Shown here: in pieces, positions 8,238-17,734 of the stretch
Layout: each line of letters starts with the position of its first letter
Position numbering within the stretch: the stretch's first letter is position 1
Source of the DNA: Flavobacterium saliperosum
Lineage (GTDB): Bacteria > Bacteroidota > Bacteroidia > Flavobacteriales > Flavobacteriaceae
Reading direction: 5' to 3'
Assembly (NCBI RefSeq): GCF_900100625.1
Contig: NZ_FMTY01000003.1
Coordinates: 255,424-319,423, forward strand
DNA: 64,000 nucleotides
Notes under the pieces: model-generated
Seen by the model: only the letters and a program-made list of their open reading frames with translations
The model's database searches: none
Told to the model about the DNA's origin: nothing
Position numbers and translations under genes: made by a program

Positions 8238-8252
8238 TTGAAAAGAATTAAA

Positions 8253-9080
8253 TTAGGTATCGTTTCTGGAATTACGACGATTATCATTCCTTGGCGGCAA
8301 CGGTTTTCTGTGCTCCCGCTGAATGGGTCTTTTTGTTTCCACTTTTGGTAAACTCGCTTCTTCCGTTTTACTGGACGGTTCGATAAGCTGGTTGAGTTCC
8401 TGAATTTCGGCATCGGTTAACTCGCGGTAACGACCCACCGGAACATCTAAGGATATATTAATGATTCGGGTACGCTTTAAAGCCGTTACTTCATATCCTA
8501 AATACTCACACATACGACGGATTTGTCGGTTCAAACCTTGTGTAAGGACAATCCGGAACACAAACTTACTGATTTGTTCCACCTTGCATTTTTTGGTAAC
8601 GGTATCCAGAATCGGCACACCATTTCCCATGCGTTGGATAAAACGGTCTACTATGGGTTTGTTAACGGTTACCACATATTCTTTTTCGTGATTGTTACGC
8701 GCACGAAGAATCTTGTTCACGATGTCACCGTCATCGGTCATGAAAATCAAACCTTCACTGGCTTTGTCCAATCGTCCGATAGGGAAAATACGCTTAGGGT
8801 AATTGATGTAATCCACAATGTTGTTTTTCACACTCTGATTAGTTGTACATTCAATTCCTACCGGCTTGTTGAATGCCAGATAAATGGGTTTGGAAGTTTT
8901 TTCACGAATCAGTTTTCCATCCACGCGGATTTCGTCGTCCAACGAGACTTTGGTGCCCATTTCGGGAACGACGCCATTGATGGTTATGCGGCCTTCTTCC
9001 AACAGTCTGTCTGCTTCACGACGGGAGCAATAGCCTGTTTCGGAAAGGAATTTGTTAATACGGGTTTTGTTTTCTTCCAT
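8253..9080 (-). CDS. 23S rRNA pseudouridine synthase, RluB/RluF family
   Basis: The enzyme isomerises a uridine of 23S rRNA to pseudouridine. The protein (275 residues from the chosen start) has an N-terminal S4 RNA-binding domain ([20 protein letters not shown]), then the RsuA/RluB-type catalytic domain with the active-site motif [19 protein letters not shown], whose aspartate attacks the base, and [13 protein letters not shown] near the end. A basic low-complexity tail follows. The start at 9080 (MEENK) is preferred over one six codons upstream because the S4 domain begins right after it. The features lean towards RluF, but the target uridine cannot be assigned. Confidence 0.92.
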   Translation of the reverse strand: MEENKTRINKFLSETGYCSRREADRLLEEGRITINGVVPEMGTKVSLDDEIRVDGKLIREKTSKPIYLAFNKPVGIECTTNQSVKNNIVDYINYPKRIFPIGRLDKASEGLIFMTDDGDIVNKILRARNNHEKEYVVTVNKPIVDRFIQRMGNGVPILDTVTKKCKVEQISKFVFRIVLTQGLNRQIRRMCEYLGYEVTALKRTRIINISLDVPVGRYRELTDAEIQELNQLIEPSSKTEEASLPKVETKRPIQREHRKPLPPRNDNRRNSRNDT

Positions 9081-9146
9081 GATGCAAAAATAGCACATAT
9101 TTAAATAATAGACTGCTCCTCCTTAATAATGCGCTAACTTTTTTTA

Positions 9147-9154
9147 TATCTTTG
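9147..9154 (+). promoter_or_regulatory. -7 box upstream of the subtilase gene
   Basis: TATCTTTG matches the Bacteroidota TAnnTTTG box and lies 20 nt before the TTG start codon. No clear -33 TTG is present. Confidence 0.5.
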
Positions 9155-9174
9155 AACCTTAATTCGTTAGCCGA

Positions 9175-10836
9175 TTGAAAAAAATACTGGTACTATTACT
9201 TTTTTCTACTGTTTCTCTTTTTGCCCAAAGCAGAAAAGGGGAGTTTCAGTTGGCACCCAACACCGGACAACACGAATTGTATGTGTCTTTTTTTGATGTC
9301 CTTGTTTTTCAGGATGATAATTATGAACAGGTCCTTTCCCAAAAGGATGAAATCAAAGAACTGATTGCTCAATACGCCATTCGTTTTCATAAAGGCATTC
9401 AAATTTCCGATGAGAAAACGGAGGCTTTTTTTGAAGCAGCCAAGCAGAACGGACACGACGGAAAATCGGTTCTGAAACTTAAAAATATCGTCCGATTTGA
9501 AATCGAGAATCCTACCAATGAGCGTTTGTTGGCTTTAGCCACACAATTGGAAAAACTGGATGTTGTAGAATATTGCAGTCTGATGCCCCTAGAGCCCATT
9601 GCGCCTCCGGGTGACATTGCGCCCGCCACACCCAATTATGAAAACAACCAAACGTATTTGGATGCCAATCCGGGTGTGAACATGCGTTATGCCTGGGGAT
9701 TGGGCTTGACAGGAACGGGAATCCGAATTCGGGATGTGGAATACGGATTTAATAAAAATCACGAAGAATTAGTAGATCGCAATGCCTTTATTGCTCCTGG
9801 GATGACGATTTCAACCAGTGCAACCCCATCTTATACGGAACACGGCACATCGGTTTTTGGAATTATGTATGCCGATAAAGGTACTTATGGCGTATCAGGG
9901 ATGGCATATGACGCTGCGGAGATGGTACTGTTTCCGGAATGGCAGCAGACCGGATACAGCCGGGTGAATGCCGTAACACAGGCAATTGCGAATTCGGTTG
10001 CCGGGGATGTCATTGTGTATGAAATGCAGGCTTACGGTCAGGGAGGTAATTTCGTTCCGGCCGAATTTGATAATCCGGTTTGGGATTTGACCAAGGCTGC
10101 CACAGATGCCGGAATTGTTATTGTGGAAGCGGCTGCCAATGGAAATCAGAACCTGGATTCGGCCTATTACGCTTCTTATATGGCGAGAGGAAATTCGGGA
10201 GCAATAATTGTGGGCGGTGGAATACCCGATATTTCACATAACCGTATTTCTTACAGCACTTATGGTTCGCGTGTGGATGTACAGGGTTGGGCAAACAATG
10301 TTCGTGCCTGCGGAACCGGCGATTTTATCATGATTGGTGGTGATTTTAATCAGAGTTATACCAATTTCTCGGGGACGAGTTCGGCAACACCTATCGTAGC
10401 ATCGTGTGTGGTGGTTTTACAGTCGTATTACTACGGTTTGACCGGATTGTATCTTACCGGAGCACAAATGCGTCAACTGTTGCAGCAAACCGGAATTCCG
10501 CAAGGAACAAGTGTCGCCGGAAATATTGGACCGTTGCCCGATATGCAGGCGGCTATTTTGCAAATCAACCAGAATTTGAGTGTTGCTGACAATGAAACCA
10601 TCCGCTTTACGGTATTTCCTAATCCGGTAACCGATCGACTGAATGTGCTTATTCCTCAGTTAAAAGATACTGTTGCGCGACTGGAAATTTATACGGCATT
10701 AGGACAAAAAACGGCGGAGTACACACTACAGGCGGGTACCAATGAAATTGCTTTCGGAAACTTACCGCAAGGCATTTATTTTGTAAAACTTACCGACGGG
10801 AAAAGAACCCAGGTCAAGAAAATCGTGAAACGATAG
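9175..10836 (+). CDS. Secreted subtilisin-like (S8) protease with T9SS sorting domain
   Basis: The 553-residue protein is an exported serine endopeptidase. A signal peptide (MKKILVLLLFSTVSLFAQS) is followed by a propeptide-like region to about residue 140, then the S8 domain with D187, H223 (EHGTSVFGI) and S402 (SGTSSATP) as the triad and N322 as a likely oxyanion residue. The end (from about residue 475, FPNPVTDRLN to a basic last strand) is a type A T9SS C-terminal sorting domain for outer-membrane passage and surface attachment or release. The start codon is TTG: an in-frame stop lies just upstream and the signal peptide begins there. It converges with the hydrolase gene, 2 nt apart. Confidence 0.93.
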   Translation: MKKILVLLLFSTVSLFAQSRKGEFQLAPNTGQHELYVSFFDVLVFQDDNYEQVLSQKDEIKELIAQYAIRFHKGIQISDEKTEAFFEAAKQNGHDGKSVLKLKNIVRFEIENPTNERLLALATQLEKLDVVEYCSLMPLEPIAPPGDIAPATPNYENNQTYLDANPGVNMRYAWGLGLTGTGIRIRDVEYGFNKNHEELVDRNAFIAPGMTISTSATPSYTEHGTSVFGIMYADKGTYGVSGMAYDAAEMVLFPEWQQTGYSRVNAVTQAIANSVAGDVIVYEMQAYGQGGNFVPAEFDNPVWDLTKAATDAGIVIVEAAANGNQNLDSAYYASYMARGNSGAIIVGGGIPDISHNRISYSTYGSRVDVQGWANNVRACGTGDFIMIGGDFNQSYTNFSGTSSATPIVASCVVVLQSYYYGLTGLYLTGAQMRQLLQQTGIPQGTSVAGNIGPLPDMQAAILQINQNLSVADNETIRFTVFPNPVTDRLNVLIPQLKDTVARLEIYTALGQKTAEYTLQAGTNEIAFGNLPQGIYFVKLTDGKRTQVKKIVKR

Positions 10837-10838
10837 TT

Positions 10839-11693
10839 TTATTCTTCGAAAAGAAAGAGGTGTATTTTTTCGTATAATTCCTTATCGTGCAAACTGTGGC
10901 CTAATCCTTTAGTTTCAATAAATTGGGATGATTTCCAGGCTTCAGCGATTTGTTTTCCTTCATTAAAAGCAACTACCGTATCATCAATGTCGTGGGCAAT
11001 CAGTCCTTTAAAATTGAAACCCGAAGCGAATTTTTTTCCGGAGAATTCGGATGGATGAATGTTAAAACGCTCCACAATTTTTTCTTTCAGCAGTTGAAAC
11101 ACTTTATCGTTGAGGCTTATGGTTTTTTTATAATTGCTTAAAATGAGTTCAAATTCACTTGGAGAGCCCAGCAACACCATTTTTTGTAACAACGGATTGT
11201 TGTATTTGTATTGATAGTACAAACAGGTAGCGCCGCCCATGGAATGTCCGATAATGTATTGCGGTTGGTATTTTTCCATGAGTGTATTGACATGCTTGGC
11301 GTATAGCGGGATGTTAAATTCAATTCCGCTCGAAAGTCCTTGACCGGGACCGTCTAAAGCAATAATGGTGCATTTTGATTTTTTCAGAAGGATGATGAAT
11401 TCTTCCCAACGTGAGGCATTGCTTTCCCAACCGTGTACCAAAAGTATTTTGTTTTCATTGCCTCTCCACGTATAGGTTTGAATTGTGCAGTCTTCGTGGA
11501 AAAGCACTTCCTGTTCGGCCTCTTTTAAGATGTCGGGAATGGCGTTTGGAAGCAGTTTCCCTTCGCGTGGTTCACTGAAAAATTTATAGGCCAGTCCGGC
11601 TGCTTTTTTTGGAAATACGTAACCCATCAGGTTAATGTAGAGCCCAATAGATTTAGTGAAGGTAAAGTATGCTATTTTGTTAACGAGTTCCAT
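10839..11693 (-). CDS. Alpha/beta hydrolase
   Basis: The 284-residue protein has the alpha/beta-hydrolase fold: the oxyanion loop HGWES (about 87-91), the nucleophile elbow GHSMGG (S151), an acidic DIDDTVV loop and the catalytic histidine in GLGHSLHD. The first 60 residues include a hydrophobic stretch that may associate with the membrane. These features fit an esterase, thioesterase or lipase-like enzyme; the substrate cannot be predicted. It is a single gene separated from upstream genes by a terminator. Confidence 0.88.
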   Translation of the reverse strand: MELVNKIAYFTFTKSIGLYINLMGYVFPKKAAGLAYKFFSEPREGKLLPNAIPDILKEAEQEVLFHEDCTIQTYTWRGNENKILLVHGWESNASRWEEFIILLKKSKCTIIALDGPGQGLSSGIEFNIPLYAKHVNTLMEKYQPQYIIGHSMGGATCLYYQYKYNNPLLQKMVLLGSPSEFELILSNYKKTISLNDKVFQLLKEKIVERFNIHPSEFSGKKFASGFNFKGLIAHDIDDTVVAFNEGKQIAEAWKSSQFIETKGLGHSLHDKELYEKIHLFLFEE

Positions 11694-11722
11694 AAAAAAA
11701 GTCCCGATGTTTCGGGACTTTA
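11694..11722 (-). terminator. Intrinsic terminator of the nif3/zinc-ribbon operon
   Basis: A perfect 10-bp stem (11698-11707 with 11712-11721) with a 4-nt loop is followed on the minus strand by seven T residues. Confidence 0.85.
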
Positions 11723-11728
11723 AGTTAA

Positions 11729-12508
11729 CTATATTTTAGCAAATAATTGCTGAATTTTTTCTTTTTCTTCGTCAGCCAGAGCACTGTCAACTAAAATTCT
11801 TCCACTGTGTTCATCAGTGATGATTTTTTTGCGGGAAGCGATTTCCATTTGTGTTTGCGGCGGAATCGTGAAGAACGATCCTGCAGAAGCACCACGCTCA
11901 ATAGAAACCACAGCTAAGCCGTTTCTAACACTGGTACGGATTCTGTCGTAAGCCCCTAATAAACGCTCTTCGATTTGTCCGCGGAATTCTTCTGACTTAC
12001 CGGATAAGAAGTTTTCTTCTTTTTCCGTTTCAGCCATAATAGCGCTTAATTCTGCTTTTTTGTGTTTTAAATGGCTTTGTTTGGCGTCTAATTTTTCTTT
12101 AGTTTCACTTAAAACCACTTTTTTGTGCTCGATGGAAGCTTTCATTTCTTTAATGTGCTTCTCTGCCAATTGAATTTCCAACTCCTGGAATTCCACTTCT
12201 TTTGTTAAAGCGTTGAATTCTCTGTTGTTACGGACTTCTTTTTGTTGCGCCGAATATTTTTTGATTGATTCTTTATGCCCTTCAATAGCATTCTTTTTGT
12301 CTTTGATTTGTTCTTCGATAGATTCCAAATCACCTTTTAATTTGTCTAAACGAGTGCTTAACCCAGCTACTTCATCTTCTAAATCCTCCACTTCAAGAGG
12401 TAACTCCCCTCTAACATTTCTGATTTCATCGATTCTTGAATCGATAAGCTGTAAGTCATAAAGAGCTCTTAATTTTTCTTCTACACTTAATTCTTTAACG
12501 TTTGCCAT
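11729..12508 (-). CDS. Coiled-coil zf-RING_7 (DUF164) family protein lacking the zinc cysteines
   Basis: The 259-residue protein is a long coiled coil (about residues 20-180, rich in E, K and heptad leucines) followed by a small globular end. In this family that end is normally a C4 zinc ribbon. Here the equivalent stretch (ASAGSFFTIPPQTQMEIA to HSGRILVD) has no cysteine at all, although the surrounding IPPQ and GRIL motifs are kept. The protein is thought to act with nucleic acids, but its function is unproven. It lies 3 nt downstream of nif3 and is co-transcribed with it, as is common in this phylum. Confidence 0.85.
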   Translation of the reverse strand: MANVKELSVEEKLRALYDLQLIDSRIDEIRNVRGELPLEVEDLEDEVAGLSTRLDKLKGDLESIEEQIKDKKNAIEGHKESIKKYSAQQKEVRNNREFNALTKEVEFQELEIQLAEKHIKEMKASIEHKKVVLSETKEKLDAKQSHLKHKKAELSAIMAETEKEENFLSGKSEEFRGQIEERLLGAYDRIRTSVRNGLAVVSIERGASAGSFFTIPPQTQMEIASRKKIITDEHSGRILVDSALADEEKEKIQQLFAKI

Positions 12509-12511
12509 ATT

Positions 12512-13627
12512 TTAAAAGTACTTAACCGGATTTGTATTTTCTTGCGATAAAATGATTCCACCAAAAAGCGATGAAGGTGCAAAATTACTAATTTTTTCCG
12601 TAAGATAATCAACTATATGGTTTTTTGTAAATCTTTCACTTTCAAAGTGCCCGATGTCGGCTAAAACAACCTTGTTTTCGGCTTCATAGAACTGATGGTA
12701 TTTCAAATCGGCAGTAAGAAAAATGTCTGCTCCGGCCGCTATGGCGTTTTTAATGGCAAAACTTCCGGAACCTCCTAAAACCGCCACTTTTTTAATGGGT
12801 TTGTTTAAGAATTCACTGTGACGAATACTGCCACACTGCATTTTTTCCTTAACGAATTTCAAAAAATCCTGTTCTTTCATTGCAGTGGATAATTCTCCAA
12901 TCATTCCCAATCCGATATGCTGATGTTGGTTCTGTAATCCGTAAATTTCGTAGGCCACTTCTTCATAGGCATGATTCGAAAACAACGCTTTCAGGACTTT
13001 ACCCTGCAAATGTTTTTCAAAAGTGACTTCAATTTTAATTTCCTCATTTTCCACAAATTCAAAACGTTCCCCAATTTGCGGATTGCTGTCTTCATTGCCC
13101 ATATAGGTTCCGATGCCTTTTGAATTGTAACTGCAGTCTTCATAGTTGCCGATTTTTCCGGCACCGGCGTCGAATAGCGCATTACGTAATTCCTCCACGT
13201 TTTCGGGAATGGTATAGGTAACCAGTTTTTGAATGAAATTTTGTTTCGGAACCAGTATTTTGGTATTGATTAGTCCTAAAGCATCACAGAAAATCTTGTT
13301 GACTCCTTTTTTGTGATTGTCCAAAGCGGTATGAACGGCATAAATGGCGATATCGTTTTTGATGGCTTTGATAATGGCGCGTTCCACATAATTCTTTCCG
13401 GTGATTTTTTTTAAGCCCGAAAATAAGATAGGATGAAAGCAAACTACCAGATTGCATTTTTTAGTAATGGCTTCGTCAATAACAGATTCCAAAGCATCGT
13501 GACAAACCAAAACGCCGGTAGCTTCCGTATTGGCATCTCCGACTAACAGTCCGACATTGTCAAAATCTTCTGCATAGGCTAGAGGCGCCATTTCTTCTAA
13601 AACCGAAAGGATTTCCTGTATCTTCAT
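12512..13627 (-). CDS. Nif3-like dinuclear metal centre protein
   Basis: The protein (371 residues from the chosen start) belongs to the Nif3/YqfO family, hexameric toroids that bind two metal ions. Metal-ligand motifs are visible: FHPILF, VHTALDNH and near the end ADIGHFESER. The middle third is the extra PII/CutA-like domain found in the longer YqfO-type members. The biochemical activity is debated; a GTP cyclohydrolase-like or nucleotide-hydrolase role has been suggested for relatives. The start at 13627 (MKIQEIL) is chosen over an upstream ATG because family proteins begin there. The coiled-coil gene follows directly. Confidence 0.9.
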   Translation of the reverse strand: MKIQEILSVLEEMAPLAYAEDFDNVGLLVGDANTEATGVLVCHDALESVIDEAITKKCNLVVCFHPILFSGLKKITGKNYVERAIIKAIKNDIAIYAVHTALDNHKKGVNKIFCDALGLINTKILVPKQNFIQKLVTYTIPENVEELRNALFDAGAGKIGNYEDCSYNSKGIGTYMGNEDSNPQIGERFEFVENEEIKIEVTFEKHLQGKVLKALFSNHAYEEVAYEIYGLQNQHQHIGLGMIGELSTAMKEQDFLKFVKEKMQCGSIRHSEFLNKPIKKVAVLGGSGSFAIKNAIAAGADIFLTADLKYHQFYEAENKVVLADIGHFESERFTKNHIVDYLTEKISNFAPSSLFGGIILSQENTNPVKYF

Positions 13628-13709
13628 TTGAAATAATTTTCTGTATAACAAAGTAACGAATAAACCGATAACTTTTTTCAAAAAGATAAAAAATAGCTAC
13701 ATTCGTAGT

Positions 13710-14735
13710 ATGAATTTTTTCCGCAAAATACTCTTTCCGTTTGCCGTTTTGTACGGATTTATCACTGCCATCCGCAATTTTTTGTTTGATAAAGGAATTT
13801 TGAAATCGGTTGCGTTTGACATGCCAGTCATTGCAGTCGGTAATTTAAGCGTAGGTGGCACCGGAAAAACCCCTCAGATCGAATATTTGATTCGGTTATT
13901 ATCGGATAATCATAAAATTGCAACCTTGAGTCGGGGTTACAAACGGAAATCGGAAGGTTTTGTTTTGGCTGATGCCACTTCCAATGCTGAAATTTTGGGA
14001 GATGAACCCTACCAGTTTTATCAAAAATTCCCTAACATTCAGGTAGCAGTCGATGCGAACCGAGTAAATGGCATTACGCAATTACTTTCACAAATAAATA
14101 AGCCCGAAGTCATTTTGTTGGATGATGCCTTTCAGCACCGAAAAGTAAAAGCGGGATTTTACATACTGCTTACGGCTTATAACGATTTGTATTGCGACGA
14201 TTTGATTCTCCCGGCCGGAAATTTAAGGGAAAGCAGGAGCGGAGCGGAGCGGGCTGATGTGATAGTGGTAACAAAATGTCCGCCAGAATTGACACTGCAA
14301 CAACAGACGGAAATCAAGTCCAAATTAAACCCCGCGGCGTATCAGCAAGTATTTTTTACCTTTATAGAATACGATAACGAGGTGTATTCGGAAGAGAAGA
14401 AATTGTCGGTGGCAGAAATCGCCACTGTTGATAAATTACTTTTGGCCGGAATTGCAAAACCGGAACCTTTTTTCGCATATTTGCAGGCTGCGAAATCGGG
14501 AACGATGGTTTTTTCGGATCACCACGATTTTACGAAGCAGGATATAGAAACAATAAAAGAAAAAGCAAAAGACAAAATTATCATTACCACCGAAAAGGAT
14601 TTTGTTCGTTTAAAAGGGAAAGTACCCAAAGAACAATTATTCTGTTTGCCTATTAAAAGCTCGTTCGTAAATGATAAAGCGGATTTTGATAAAACAATTA
14701 TGAATTATGTGGGAACAAGTACAGCAAACCGTTAA
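13710..14735 (+). CDS. lpxK: Tetraacyldisaccharide 4'-kinase LpxK
   Basis: LpxK phosphorylates the 4' position of the lipid A disaccharide at the inner membrane, a late step of the Raetz pathway. The 341-residue protein begins with a hydrophobic helix, then the P-loop-like VGNLSVGGTGKTP (about residues 43-55), SRGYKRKS, LLDDAFQHRKV and the C-terminal TTEKDFVRL motif. All are hallmark LpxK motifs and the length is normal. Its last 29 nt overlap the start of the nucleoside phosphorylase gene in another frame, so the two are probably translated together. Confidence 0.97.
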   Translation: MNFFRKILFPFAVLYGFITAIRNFLFDKGILKSVAFDMPVIAVGNLSVGGTGKTPQIEYLIRLLSDNHKIATLSRGYKRKSEGFVLADATSNAEILGDEPYQFYQKFPNIQVAVDANRVNGITQLLSQINKPEVILLDDAFQHRKVKAGFYILLTAYNDLYCDDLILPAGNLRESRSGAERADVIVVTKCPPELTLQQQTEIKSKLNPAAYQQVFFTFIEYDNEVYSEEKKLSVAEIATVDKLLLAGIAKPEPFFAYLQAAKSGTMVFSDHHDFTKQDIETIKEKAKDKIIITTEKDFVRLKGKVPKEQLFCLPIKSSFVNDKADFDKTIMNYVGTSTANR

Positions 14736-15519
14736 TTACATTAAGGCTAAAACCAATTTCATTCCGGAATACGGTGTTATTTTAGGGTCGGGTTTGGGCG
14801 GATTTACAAACGATATCGAAATTGAATTTACCTTACCTTATGATGAGATTCCGAATTTTCCGGTTTCTACCGTGGAAGGGCATAAAGGTGCTTTAGTTTT
14901 TGGAACGATCGAAGGAAAAAAAGTGGTTGCCATGCAGGGACGTTTTCATTTTTATGAAGGTTACGACATGAAGCAGGTTACGTTTCCGGTTCGGGTAATG
15001 AAATATTTAGGCGTAACGAAGCTTATTGTTTCAAATGCTTCCGGAGGTGTGAATCCGGATTATAAAGTGGGTTCGGTGGTTATCATTAAAGATCATGTAA
15101 ACATGATGCCGGAACATCCGTTACGGGGAAAAAATGACGAACGTTTCGGTCCGCGTTTTGTGAACATGAGCGAGCCGTACAGCAGAAATATGATGGCTAA
15201 AGCAAAAGAAATTGCGGCGTCTCTGAATATTGAGATTCACGAAGGTGTCTATCTTGGGTTGCAAGGACCAACATTCGAAACTTTGGCAGAATACAAAATG
15301 GTGAAAGCAATAGGATGTGATTGTGTTGGAATGTCTACCGTTCCGGAAGTTATTGTGGCACGTCATATGGAATTGGAAACGTTCGGGGTTTCTGTAATTA
15401 CCGATATGGGTGACGAAGAAAGCATCGGTACCATTACCCATGCTGAAGTTTTGGAGGCTGCAAAAGAAGCAGAACCAAAAGTAAGAAGTCTGATTAAAAA
15501 TTTAATTATTCAGTATTAA
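14707..15519 (+). CDS. punA: Purine nucleoside phosphorylase
   Basis: The enzyme splits inosine, guanosine and their deoxy forms with phosphate to free base and (deoxy)ribose-1-phosphate, in purine salvage. The 270-residue protein shows the trimeric PNP family motifs: ILGSGLGGF for phosphate, MQGRFHFYEGY, VSNASGGVNP, GPTFETLAEY and the base-binding region around VGMSTVPEVIVARH. It starts inside the last 29 nt of lpxK. Its 3' end overlaps the convergent sensor-kinase gene by 14 nt with no terminator between them. Confidence 0.95.
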   Translation: MWEQVQQTVNYIKAKTNFIPEYGVILGSGLGGFTNDIEIEFTLPYDEIPNFPVSTVEGHKGALVFGTIEGKKVVAMQGRFHFYEGYDMKQVTFPVRVMKYLGVTKLIVSNASGGVNPDYKVGSVVIIKDHVNMMPEHPLRGKNDERFGPRFVNMSEPYSRNMMAKAKEIAASLNIEIHEGVYLGLQGPTFETLAEYKMVKAIGCDCVGMSTVPEVIVARHMELETFGVSVITDMGDEESIGTITHAEVLEAAKEAEPKVRSLIKNLIIQY

Positions 15520-17701
15520 TTCGCTGATTGATGGTGGTTGCAATTACCTCGTAGAACTTTTCAGGATTGAACGGTTTTGTAATCACCTCATTCATGCCGA
15601 AGGATAGCAGCATTTCTTTGTTTTCATCCAATGATATTGCGGTAAGTGCTACAATAGGGGTTTCGGGATCGAATTTTCGGATTTGTTCCGTAGCAATGGT
15701 TCCGTTGATACCTGGAAGGTGAACGTCCATTAAAACCAAATCATAGGTGTTGTTGCGCATGTGTTCCACCGCATCTTCTCCGTTTTCAATGATATGGCAT
15801 TTCATTTTCTTTCTTTCCAGCATTTTTTGGGTAATCATCTGGTTGATTTTGTTGTCTTCCACCAAAAGGACGTTTTTGCCAAGCAGCCATTTGTCATCAT
15901 AAAGCGGACCGGTTTTTTTCTCTAATTTCTTATCACTTGCTTTGAAGGATAAGTCAAAGTAGAATCTTGAACCTTTGTTTTCTTCACTGTCCAATTTGAT
16001 TTTTCCACCCAATAAATAAACCAGTCTTTTTACAATCGCAAGTCCCAGGCCAGTTCCGCCGTATTTTCTGTTTATCTCTACGGAACCTTGAGTGAAGCTG
16101 TCAAAAATAGTTTCTATTCTGTCTTTTGGAATACCAATTCCGGTGTCGCGTACTTCGAAATGGATTTTAACCGAGTTTGGTTTTTCCCTTTTAACGGATG
16201 CCGCAACCCAAACGTTACCGTTCTTGGTAAATTTGATGGCGTTGTTAATCAGGTTGATGAAAATTTGGGATAATTTCGTTGGGTCACCGATTAAGGTGGT
16301 GGGTATTTTTTCGTCCAATTCCAAATGATAGACCGTTTTGTTCTTATTGGCAATTTCCGCAAAAGAACCTAGGATGTTTTCAAGCAAATCCCGTAAATCG
16401 AAATCGATTTTTTCCACTTCCACCACATCCGATTCCACGCGGTTGATTTCAAGAATGTCGTTAATGAATGTCAACAGATAATTCCCCGAAAACTTAAGGG
16501 AGTTCAGGTAATTCATTTGGCTTGGTTTCGGGTTGTCTTCAATAAGAATGTGCGTAATTCCATTGATGGCATTTAAGGGAGTTCGCAATTCATGACTTAC
16601 TGTGGAAAGAAATTCGGCACGGGCTTTGGAGGCTCTTTCCGCTCGTTCCTTTTCAACTTCCAGTTCTTGGTTTTTGTCTTTTAGAAGTTGATTGGTTTTT
16701 GTTCGTATAATGTTGTTTTTATAGAGTGAAAGACTCAAAAGGGATAAGATGGAGATCAGAGCGATACTCAGAATACTGATTAGTTTGGAAAACTTAATGG
16801 ATTTTTCCTGCGCTTTATTTTCACGGTTTATTTTGTCGATGGTTTTTAACTGCTCTGTAGCGATGTACTTTTCATAAGCGGGAACATCAACTGTTTTTGT
16901 TCTGATGTTGAAAAGAGAATCCCTTATTGTTAAGAATTCTTTTAAATAATGATGGGAAAGATTGGTGGATTTAGTGGTGTCATACAATTCGCTTAAGCGT
17001 TTCAGTATTCGCAATTTTTGATTGGTATTTGAACTTTCTTTGGAAATAGCATAAGCCTTTTCCAGATTTTTAATTGCCGCTTTGGGATTTTTATCGGTTT
17101 CAATTTCAGCTAATTGAAAATAGGCTTCCGCTTTGGCTTCAAAAATACTTCCCGTACTGTTTTTGTTTATAATGGCATTAAACTGTTTTTTGGCATTGGG
17201 GATGTCACCTTTTTGTTTGGAAATAATTCCTTTCTGCAAATTAATTAAGTCTGCCGCATCAGGGATATTAATGGTTTTGTATTCAGAGGCTGCTTTGTTG
17301 AAATAATTTTCGGCAAGGCTCAAATTGTTTTTTTCCAAATAGCTCAAACCAAGGCTGTAGTAACAAAAAGCACTGTTTAATGACGGGTTTAAATTGTTGT
17401 AAATGGTTGTGCTTCGGATGTAGTTTTCAACCGCTTCGTCAAACCGGCTCAGTTCATGATAAATGCTTCCAATGGATAGGTGACTGTCGGCAAGTTCTCT
17501 CTTTAACTCGTTTTTGGTGGCATACTCTTTGGCTTTTCTTGCATAGAGCAGCGCTTTGTCATAATCAAAACTGCTTTTGTGGAAATTGGAAACTTCAAGG
17601 TAATACGAAACACTGTCAACTTTAACAGTTGCATTTTTCTCTTGGGAAAAGCAGTTAAATGTTGCTGATGATAAGAAGAGTAAAATGTATAGATACTTCA
17701 T
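15506..17701 (-). CDS. TPR-containing hybrid sensor histidine kinase/response regulator
   Basis: This inner-membrane two-component sensor has (731 residues from the chosen start) a signal peptide, a periplasmic TPR superhelix (about residues 30-265), one membrane helix (306-327), a coiled coil, and a HisKA domain with the phospho-accepting histidine in STVSHELRTPLNAI (H370). Next come an ATPase domain (N486, DTGIG, GGTGLGLAI) and a fused receiver domain with the phospho-aspartate in LVLMDVHLP (D659). Further transfer to a separate HPt or regulator is likely, since no DNA-binding output domain is present. The signal is unknown. A start seven codons upstream is possible. Confidence 0.93.
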   Translation of the reverse strand: MKYLYILLFLSSATFNCFSQEKNATVKVDSVSYYLEVSNFHKSSFDYDKALLYARKAKEYATKNELKRELADSHLSIGSIYHELSRFDEAVENYIRSTTIYNNLNPSLNSAFCYYSLGLSYLEKNNLSLAENYFNKAASEYKTINIPDAADLINLQKGIISKQKGDIPNAKKQFNAIINKNSTGSIFEAKAEAYFQLAEIETDKNPKAAIKNLEKAYAISKESSNTNQKLRILKRLSELYDTTKSTNLSHHYLKEFLTIRDSLFNIRTKTVDVPAYEKYIATEQLKTIDKINRENKAQEKSIKFSKLISILSIALISILSLLSLSLYKNNIIRTKTNQLLKDKNQELEVEKERAERASKARAEFLSTVSHELRTPLNAINGITHILIEDNPKPSQMNYLNSLKFSGNYLLTFINDILEINRVESDVVEVEKIDFDLRDLLENILGSFAEIANKNKTVYHLELDEKIPTTLIGDPTKLSQIFINLINNAIKFTKNGNVWVAASVKREKPNSVKIHFEVRDTGIGIPKDRIETIFDSFTQGSVEINRKYGGTGLGLAIVKRLVYLLGGKIKLDSEENKGSRFYFDLSFKASDKKLEKKTGPLYDDKWLLGKNVLLVEDNKINQMITQKMLERKKMKCHIIENGEDAVEHMRNNTYDLVLMDVHLPGINGTIATEQIRKFDPETPIVALTAISLDENKEMLLSFGMNEVITKPFNPEKFYEVIATTINQRINTE

Positions 17702-17734
17702 GTTTATGCTTGAAATTCGCATAAATATAAGGAA

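Noticed and set aside
8034-8252. Search for a RiPP precursor peptide near the radical SAM gene
   Set aside because: The spacer upstream of the operon shows no short ORF with a leader-core pattern or repeated Cys, Gly or aromatic residues; the peptide-modification idea is therefore unsupported.
9085-9092. TATTTTTG boxes upstream of several minus-strand genes as promoters
   Set aside because: The match is low complexity in AT-rich spacers, lacks a -33 TTG, and here would leave almost no leader; not counted as promoters.
8523-9104. 193-residue plus-strand ORF opposite the pseudouridine synthase
   Set aside because: It is an antisense shadow of a well-supported gene; its sequence is not like any domain.
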